Source of the DNA: Alnus glutinosa
Lineage: Eukaryota > Streptophyta > Magnoliopsida > Fagales > Betulaceae
Assembly: GCF_958979055.1 (NCBI RefSeq)
Contig: NC_084890.1
Span: 27,914,616 to 27,978,615, forward strand
DNA length: 64,000 nucleotides
Direction of reading: 5' to 3'
Part shown: positions 55,300-64,000 of the stretch, piece after piece
Layout: the number at the start of each line of letters is the position of its first letter
Position numbering within the stretch: position 1 is the first letter of the stretch
Notes under the pieces: generated by a model
The model's database searches: none
The model's input: the letters and a program-made list of their open reading frames with translations, nothing else
Told to the model about the DNA's origin: nothing
Program-made: the position numbers and the translations under genes

Positions 55300-55903
55300 T
55301 GCTCCGTTTGTTTTGCCGTTTTTCATTGTAAAATATTTTTTTACGTTTGGCTCGTACGAAAAAATATCAACAGTAAAAAATGACCGGCAACGAGATTCTG
55401 GCGATGGTGACCGAAATCCGTCACTGACTGGCAGGATTTCAACCAGTTTTGCCTAAATTTGGCAACTGTGCTGGACTCAAGCAAGTTTCACTAGAATCTG
55501 GCGGCACTGACCAAATTTCAGCACCTGTCGGATTTCGGCAATACTGGCCAGATTTTGGCCAGTGAAAGGAATCTGATTGAAAATGTCGGATCCTAGCCAG
55601 TTCATCGGAATCTGGCAACCAGATTCCAAAATCCAGGGACCTTTGGCGGCAGATTCGGGCTACCAACAAATTCCAATGCCTAGAGATAGCGGATTCTTAC
55701 AAATGTGCGTACATAAATGAAGAGTTTAAATTCAGAAAACGATATACGGTTTTTAAAATTGTAAATCGTTTTCTAAAAATTAAAGAAGCTTTTGTGATTA
55801 AACTGATAATGATTTTTGTTGACAATTATTTTCTATTATATCAAATACCAAAAAATACAAAAAATATTTTTAAGAAATATTTTACGTCCAAACAAACGGA
55901 ACA
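55300..55903. mobile_element. Probable MULE-like MITE without a clear target duplication
   Basis: The ends TGCTCCGTTTGTTTTG and CAAACAAACGGAACA are inverted repeats of a type common in plants, followed by ACG/CGT and AAAATATTTTTT motifs on both arms. The interior repeats CCAGATTT, CGGCAA and TGGCCAG-type motifs. Flanking bases do not match, so age or border error is possible. Confidence 0.6.
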
Positions 55904-56758
55904 TTAGTTTTGTCTCTAATTCCACTTTTGGGGTTCAATTTTTTTAAAAAATTTTATTTCGGCATTCACAATTTTAAAAACAATAAAAAATAATTTTAAA
56001 AAAATCACAAACCCAAACTAACAACTCTTCGGCTTGAATCTTTCCACCTCCTGTCACAAGAATTGTCCAGATCTTAACAATGTTTTATGCATGATGTCTT
56101 TCAGCTCACGGAGAGACAGAGACAGACAGAAATATATTTCCTTCCGAGGGGGAAGATGCCAATTATATAAAACAGGCTAATAGCCATAGGCTATGTTAAA
56201 ACCTATATGATTGAATAATTATTATTATTATTTTTAAAAAAGAATGCATTCAAATTATTATTTTATTGTCAATATCTTTCTTAATATCTGTTCACATATA
56301 CACCGCTACTAACATCTCAGATTTTTATTTTTTTTTTTTATTTTTTTTTTCTTGCAGATGTTTTACACTAAAAGTCCTAGACTCCTAGCAGCAACTAAAA
56401 AAACATTTCATTTACTTTTTTAAAGCAGAAATCGATTGATGGATACTAGATTGGCAATTTGTATTTGCGTGATAGGTTTGAATTAAGTATAAAATTATAT
56501 AGGTCAATTTTAATCTGACCCAATTAATTAAACGCATTAGATCCATCAACCTTAATTTGCTAATTTCGTGTTAAATACTTGTCAAGTTCGTGTTTTATGT
56601 CAGAGACTTTCATTTCTAAATGTCATGTGTCGAGTTCGGTTCAAGTTGTATCGAGATATGACTATATAAGATTATGTAAGTCAATCATAATCTAACTCAT
56701 TTAATTAAATGGTTCAGACCCTTAAATCCTAACCACTATTTTTTTTTTTTATTGAATT
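55904..56758. other. Intergenic, no gene seen
   Basis: AT-rich. Short repeated phrases such as CTATATAAGATTATGTAAGT near 56500-56700 hint at an old repeat, but borders are not visible. Confidence 0.4.
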
Positions 56759-57251
56759 TGTAACACCCCGGTCTCATATTAGGAAGAGAAGAATAACTCA
56801 CATAGAGTGAGTGATTTATAAAGATACTCATGAGTACTATGTCCCACATTGTCTAGTTACTAGGTGAAACTGGGCTTTATAAGAGATTTTAGGAAAGCTC
56901 CAAATTGAATAGTCATTTTGGGGTGACAGCGTAGATCTGATTAGCGCTTTTCCTTGGATAGTTACAAACGGTATTAAAGCCACTTAGTAATGCCAGGTCA
57001 TGTGGTACTAGAGCACCGCATGACGTGGCCCTGACGAGGACGTCATGTCTTAAGGGGGAGAGTTTGTAATACTCCGATCACATATTAGAAAGAGATGCAC
57101 AGTTCACATAGAGTAAGTGATTTATAAATATACTCATAAATGTTAAATTCAACATTGCTTAGTTATTAGGTGAAATTAGGCTTTATAAGGAATTCAAAAA
57201 AAGGTCTAAATTAACTAGTCATTTTGAAGTGACAGCACAAATTTTGTTACA
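56759..57251 (+). mobile_element. TRIM (miniature LTR retrotransposon)
   Basis: Two terminal repeats, 56759-56966 (TGTAACACCCCGG...AGTTACA) and 57065-57251 (TGTAATACTCCG...TGTTACA), enclose about 100 bp. The interior begins close to a tRNA-Met-type primer site (GGTATTAAAGC) and ends in a purine tract (AAGGGGGAGAG). There is no coding capacity. The repeats have diverged clearly and no clean target duplication remains, so it is old. The element is otherwise structurally complete. Confidence 0.85.
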
Positions 57252-57700
57252 TGATTCGTGTTAAATTCACATGTGGTTTCAAAAAAAAAATTGACAACCT
57301 TAATGGATATAAAACTATTGAAAGATTGACTCCCTTTCTATTTGATGAAGCACACCAGCCATTAAAACTTTATTATTTTTGTTTTTATGTACCTTCAACC
57401 GTAGCCATTAGATATACATGGTTCTCCTTGGCTGTCCATTTCAACCCACGTGATTACGTGAACATCATCTCTCTTTGAACAAATTGTCTGTGGGTGTGAA
57501 AAAAATCCATTGCGTCTATATTTCATATGACGTGCATTCGTTCTTATCAATAAGTATTTTGCAGGTTTTTAATCATGTCAAAAAAAATAAAAAATAAAAA
57601 CAAAATACTTTTCAACTACGTACACATGTCAATAATCTACTGCTTTTGATTGGAAATATTTTGTTAGTAAAAAAAATCCAAATATTGGTTAGTGTAATCT
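57252..57700. other. Intergenic, no gene seen
   Basis: AT-rich DNA upstream of the Lhcb1 promoter. Confidence 0.4.
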
Positions 57701-58758
<1,058 letters not shown>

Positions 58759-58929
58759 GCTCGCGATCGGAAACAATTATGTGAATTTTCCTCTTCGGAT
58801 TTGATGTATATTATTTGCGTGCGTAATGGAAAGTGTGATATGGATTTTGTGTTGTGATAGTTCACCTTGTTATTTTTTGGTACAGCAGTACTCTTGTTTC
58901 TTTTTATATTGACGTCAAGTCTTTTTTAT
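58759..58929 (+). other. 3' flank of Lhcb1
   Basis: A probable 3'UTR with T-rich and TTGTGTTGTGAT-type sequence. The polyadenylation site is not fixed. Confidence 0.4.
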
Positions 58930-59297
58930 GGGTTAAATATATTTTAGTCTCCTAAACTACCACTATTTTTTCGGATGGCCTCACAATCTACCAATATTTA
59001 GATTCTGGTCTTTTAAACTATCACTTTCTGATTTTTTGGCCCATCTATCTATTTATGCCGTCAATTCTAACAGAAATTGGCCAAAAACTTGAAAATACCC
59101 CTTCCTAAACCGTTGGAATTTCAAAGTATTGGATGAATTTTTTCAAATTTTTGTTTAGAATTGGCGGCATAAATGGACGGATTGAGCTAAAAAATCAAAA
59201 AGTGGTAGTTTAGAGGGCCAAAATCTAAGCATTGGTAGTTTGGGGAGCCATCCAGAGAAATGGTGGTAGTTTGAGGGGCTAAAATATATTTATACCC
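58930..59297. mobile_element. MULE-type foldback MITE, 368 bp
   Basis: The left arm starts GGGTTAAATATATTTTAGTC. The right arm is its diverged complement (ending AATATATTTATACCC), and both arms share ACTACCAC, GGATGGC and TTATGCCG(C/T)CAATTCTAA phrases for about 140 bp. A 9-bp flank, CTTTTTTAT versus TTTTTTTAT, matches at eight positions. It has no ORF. Confidence 0.82.
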
Positions 59298-60507
59298 TTT
59301 TTTTATTGATGGTAAAAGTAAAACTAAGCTCATGAGTTTAATTTCCTGGTTGAGAACGAGTTTATAAGGCCCCTTTTGCACATGGTCCATGTCATCACCG
59401 GAACATAGTAATAATAATAATAAAAAAATCTCTCCTTCAAGTCAAATTGTACCATTGGTCTTTATAGTTGACCTAAATTACAAATTATTTTTTGTGTTAT
59501 CAAAATTAATTCAAAGATTTTAATGGTTGGCCTAATTTACAAATCTCCCTCGAGTCAAATTCTGTTAAACGTCATGATAGTGTCAATCAGGTAGCGATAC
59601 GTGTCGATCTTAATAAAAAAAAATATATAAAAAGAGCGATTTGTAAGTTAAGGACCAATGATGCAATTTTGGAATAGGATCCTCCCATTTCAAATTAAAT
59701 GCTTAGTATCAATCTCTTGTTCTGATTAAAAGTTGGTATATGCATATATGATGTCAATATTAGCACATAAATTCTATACACATAAAAATGACAATAAATT
59801 TGCTAAAATATTTATGTACTCTATTTATATTTGAGTAGGCATACTATTAAATGATCTTGTGTTACAATGAAAGCATTAAATAAACGGTACATTTGTCTCC
59901 TGTGACAGCAGGGTATACATAAAATGGTCAATTATATTTATCTAAAAGAATTAGATAACATAATATACATCAACCCTAACACGGAGGTTGCTTTTATGAT
60001 AAAATGAATGGTGTAAAGAGTGTAACATGGCGTTGGGGAAGCCGTAGGGAACGCTAAATCCACCAATAACGCTGCAGCCAGCAGCTTTAGCCTTCATCAA
60101 AATCACAAAACTCTATTTCATCTCTCATGCTGTACACCTGCTTGCTTCCCGGGGTGTTCCCGGCCACTTAAAATATATCTATAAATCAAGCATTCCAATC
60201 AATCTCAGCTCCACCTTCATATACAAACACCCAATAATGTTTGTTCCATAAGCCATGCTTGCATGGAGAACCGTCTTTTAGCCTAGAGTAACGCTAGAAA
60301 TTACATTTTTATCTCACAACTATTACATAATGTTGATGAATGTTAATACCGACCAATCCTTGATTTTTTTTTTTTTTTAACAAGAATTGATCCAAGGGTT
60401 GATTGGGACTGCTAAATCAACATTGTGAAATAATTATAAGATAAAAATGTAGTTTCTAACATTATTCTATAGCCAAAGGCAAAGTAAAACATTATCAGCA
60501 AGCAAAC
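59298..60507. other. Intergenic region downstream of Lhcb1 and SSIV (convergent)
   Basis: No gene is recognised. It should include the 3'UTR of the minus-strand SSIV gene at its right end. Confidence 0.45.
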
Positions 60508-61710
60508 TTAGATCCGACTTGCAGCCCTTGCTCTGGCCACCGACTTCAAGTAAAGTTCCTCGTAGTGTGCTGATGAAGATTCCCAACTGAAATCCATATT
60601 CATGTCCTTCTGAACAAGCTGCCGCCAACTCTCAGGGTTATTACTGTAGAGGTTAAATGCACGTCCCAAAGCATTGTTTACTCCCTGTCAAAATAAGGAT
60701 GCATTAGAACAAGTAACTGCAAATGGGACATTTTTACTAAAGTGGATTGACAACAATCCAGACTAGAGGAGGGAGGCAAAACAACAGTCTTTACACATGA
60801 CACTAAGATCTGTGGTAGCTTGCTGCAGTGGACCAAGCCTCTACCAGACTGGAGCAGCAAATTGAAAGCTCAGAGCCTCAAATATGGATGCCAGATGAAA
60901 ATACATAAAACACGCATATACACGCAAGACTACTCAAGTACGTACATGCCCATTATTCCACTGACTTACCTCTTCATCAGGAGTTGAAAATGTAAATCCG
61001 TTTCGAAATGCGAGAGGTATCGTATTATCATCAACATCAAAAACACTGCAGAAGAAGAATATGACGGTTCAAATAAGAGTTTTCTGAAAGGAGTAACCTC
61101 AAATCACAATAGGGTGACGTTATATTCAAGGAGGCACTCAGTAGCCCACCTGTCATTTAGACCACCAGTTTTCCTTGCAATGGGTATAGAACCATATCTC
61201 ATGGCTATCATCTGATAAAATTTACAAAGAATTTTTTGGGTAAGTAAATTTACAAGGAATTAAGACAGCAAAAAAGTTCAGTACACATATTAGGATTTGG
61301 ACTCAGCACCAGTATATTGAAATAACGTGTTCGGCTAGATATTTCTATGCCACAGAATGAGAATAGAGAAGAAATAGCTAAAGTAACATCATCCGTCCAT
61401 TTTGAGAACCAGCTTTCCAAGTTTCTGTTTTTAAATGAGAAGTACAGGGCTGTGCCACCTATTAAGTTTCTCTCCATTAAGTACAATTTTATGAGAAAGT
61501 AATGTGCTCAGGCTGTTTGCTATTCAAGAATTTTTGCTAAGGAATGAGTGCGGACTTTACCTGTGTAAGTCCACATGGTTCAAAGATAGATGGGATAATG
61601 AACATGTCGGATGCTGCATATATGGAATGGGAAAGAGATTCGTCATACTTCAATATCAACCGAATGTGAGCATGATTCTGAAAATGGTTTGCGATACCCT
61701 CGAATTCCCT
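60508..61710 (-). CDS. SS4: Starch synthase IV, last four exons (partial gene)
   Basis: Four exons on the minus strand join in phase. 61710-61561 ([46 protein letters not shown]), 61211-61150 ([20 protein letters not shown]), 61045-60970 ([20 protein letters not shown]) and 60684-60508 ([20 protein letters not shown] .. ARAASRI, stop TAA). All borders are GT-AG. This is the C-terminal GT-B half of a GT5 glucosyltransferase, including the conserved KTGGL motif that contacts ADP-glucose. The [15 protein letters not shown] ending matches SSIV rather than SSIII, from memory. SSIV initiates starch granules in plastids. The 5' exons, with the long coiled coil and transit peptide, lie beyond the window end or in the intron stretch to 64000. 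It appears intact here. Confidence 0.93.
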
Positions 61711-64000
61711 CTACAAAATAAAAAATTAATAATCAGAGAATAAGAAAAACATTTTTGTCAGCATATAATTAAATGACCAAGTTGACTTCTCAAACAGAGA
61801 ACCAACGGGAAACAAGTCTTGAGCTTCTATAATAAACAAATCAGTAGCTACAAAGAAGTACTTATAACCATCAGGTGGAAGAAGCAGCAATTAAACTTCA
61901 ACAGACATGATATGTTCATTACCACAAGTAAATGATATAGACATGGCAACTGAACTGTTGGCTTTAAGTTTTGACAAAGTAAATACATACAATTTAAATG
62001 CATATTGAGATTAAGAATCCAAAATGGGTATGTATTTGACAGTCATCGATTTGTAGAATTCATAAAGTTGGCATAGTAATCTAATAAATCTTCATAAGTC
62101 TAAGTTTTCACTGTCATCTAATATAATAATTGCTCCAATTCAAGCGTATGAAATACACCAATATTCTGAATTATCTCAGATAATGAGCTACTCATCAGAC
62201 GGCATATCAATTGATATATAACTGGTGTTTGCTCTAATGCCAGCAATGATGTAGAACACAACCTAAGAGGTGAGATGATACGAACAATCAAGTTATAGGG
62301 TGCTAAAAAGAAGGGTTGGGGTTTATAAATGAAAATGCCTGGAAATTGTCTTTGATTGGAGCGCCTCGCATACACATTCATAATTTTAAAAAAATGATTT
62401 AATCAAACTAAACCATGAAGTTACAGGCTTTCTTATTTACTCATAGATGACTGAAGATTCAAGAGCAAACTATATCATGATACCCATTTTCAAAACAAAA
62501 CTAAATCAGTTCAGGTCAAATGTATCATCTAAAATTTTCCAAAACTCAAGCAGATGTAGTAAACTCTTAAAATTGCGGAGCCACCCATTAATAGTATAGT
62601 AATAGGACCAATAAGGACACATCTGCAGAATAACTCCTACTTTAACAACCTACAAACACAATAACAACCATATAAAGAAATGGAACTCACTCACTCGTAT
62701 TCTAATCAACTAAGACATCAAAATGATGATTAACTATCAAAAAAGGAAAAACTGCAAGGTAATTGCCTGTCATTGGGTACATCTTTATGACGCATACTCG
62801 ATAACAGTTTCTTTTATGTGCTATATAAACATGGACCAGTACTAGGGATTTATTGCTGAATACTATAGGTCTACATGCACAGACAGCTGCACATATTATA
62901 AGGATCTTCAGAATTTAAAAAAGAAAAAAAAGTATCAGTTTTCAGACCAACAAAACAAGACAAAAGAAAAAAGAAAAAGAAACCACAAAAAAAAAGAGAA
63001 TGTAGGGGGGGACCCCACCCGCCCCATCTCCCTGCTACCTTTTGTTGGGGGGGGGGGCGCTAGGGGTGCGACGAGGGGTGGGTCTGCCCTCTCCTCCAGG
63101 ATTCACCTTGCTGCGCCTCCCTACTCAGAGAATACCAAGTGGCTGATCTGCAAGCAACTTGCCACCACCTCCCTAGGGCCCAAAACGGCAACGTTCATCA
63201 ATAATGGTGGGCATTCCATCAACCTCCTCCAAGCTGATGGTCGTCATCTAGCTCACACATTTCTACCCTCGCCACCCACCATGCATCTACACCAACCCCA
63301 CGCGTGACATGGCCATCAAGCATGGGTCTCCATGTCAACCCCTCTGACCTTGTCTCTATCCCCTACCTCCACAACTAGATCTATCCAAGCTCCAATCTCA
63401 TCGATTTCGTCTATAGTCTCAACCTCCACGATGGAGTCTAATTTTTCCCCCTTGTGGAGGAGGGAGTGAGCCTCTGACCCCATCACCCTCTGGAGATCAA
63501 TAGGGGTGGATCACCGGTGAGGGAACACCCAGCCTCCCCCTTACCCTTAGGTAGCAGAGAGAGGAGGTCCCTACATCCCCCCCCCCCCCCCCCCCCCCCC
63601 CCACCTTCCTTTTGTCTTTCTTTTTTGTTTTTTTTTTTTCAAGCCAATTACCAAACGCATTTTCAAGAAGGAAAAAAAACAAAAAAAAAAGAAGATATAA
63701 TTCTGAATTTTCCTTTCTTAAATACTTAATGGTCTTGATCTTGATTTTCCCCATAGCTAAATGTAAACTTGAAACATCAGCGTTAGAATAACAAATAAGA
63801 TATAACAAGGATTAGGCTCTCAGAGCTAAAAAAAACAAGTCCTTCTGTTAAGTGCTGTTTTTGGATTTAGGGGTTTTTTTTAGAGAAGATATGAAGAAGA
63901 TGACAGAAAGGAATACTAGAATTTCATTGAAAAAAGATAGTGAGCATTCGAGAGGCTCTTTCTCCTGAGAATAAGTTTCTAACGTCTGGATTCTTTCTTA
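61711..64000 (-). other. Probable SSIV intron, with GC-rich low-complexity island
   Basis: No upstream SSIV exon could be recognised here. 62990-63610 is GC-rich and bounded by G/C homopolymers (G-runs near 63005 and 63045-63056, about 26 C at 63577-63602). TGTAGGGGGGGACC and GGTCCCTACATCCC form inverted ends, which suggests an inserted element. No gene is assigned. Confidence 0.4.

Noticed and set aside
56759-57251. Cassandra-type TRIM
   Set aside because: I see no 5S-rRNA-like promoter boxes in the terminal repeats.

Overview
This is nuclear DNA of a flowering plant, almost certainly a woody eudicot (a rosid is my guess, from overall gene and repeat flavour only). The support is AT-rich intergenic DNA, GT-AG introns, plant-only genes (Lhcb1, an FLS2-type receptor kinase, starch synthase IV, F-box/FBA proteins), a nuclear tRNA-Leu, and many nested plant transposable elements.

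Layout. 1-3.2 kb: 3' part of a broken Ty1/copia fossil. 4.76-5.37 kb: a solo LTR with a perfect 5-bp target duplication. 6.7-12.1 kb: a broken F-box paralogue, fragments of a FAB1D-like lipid kinase gene and of a NAP1-related histone chaperone gene, and one intact F-box/FBA gene. 12.47 kb: tRNA-Leu(UAG).

12.69-52.30 kb is a tandem segmental duplication. Block 1 (12692-22153) carries an intact FLS2-like receptor kinase, a broken copy of a small conserved gene of unknown function, a non-coding retroposon and a truncated Lhcb1. Block 2 (23091-52300) carries a broken FLS2-like copy, an intact copy of the small gene, the same retroposon and a complete Lhcb1. The right breakpoint lies inside Lhcb1. 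A 19.6-kb insertion in block 2 accounts for the size difference. It is a PIF/Harbinger-type DNA transposon (30399-49987) with TIRs of roughly 200 bp and a 3-bp target duplication that can be read exactly because block 1 preserves the empty site. The element holds a Myb/SANT-like ORF1, a DDE transposase, a GRF-zinc-finger tail-anchored ORF and an intron-bearing fragment of a host FAD monooxygenase. A 9.6-kb degraded Ty3/gypsy element with about 3-kb LTRs is nested in its left TIR.

52.3-59.3 kb: two near-identical Lhcb1 genes in head-to-head orientation, with hAT-like and MULE-like MITEs and a TRIM between and beside them. 60.5-64 kb: the 3' end of a starch synthase IV gene on the minus strand, running out of the window.

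Functions present are immunity receptor signalling (FLS2-like), light harvesting (Lhcb1 pair), starch granule initiation (SSIV), protein turnover (F-box) and translation (tRNA-Leu). They do not form one pathway. The strongest story is structural: tandem duplication, then opposite losses in the two blocks, then nested transposition.
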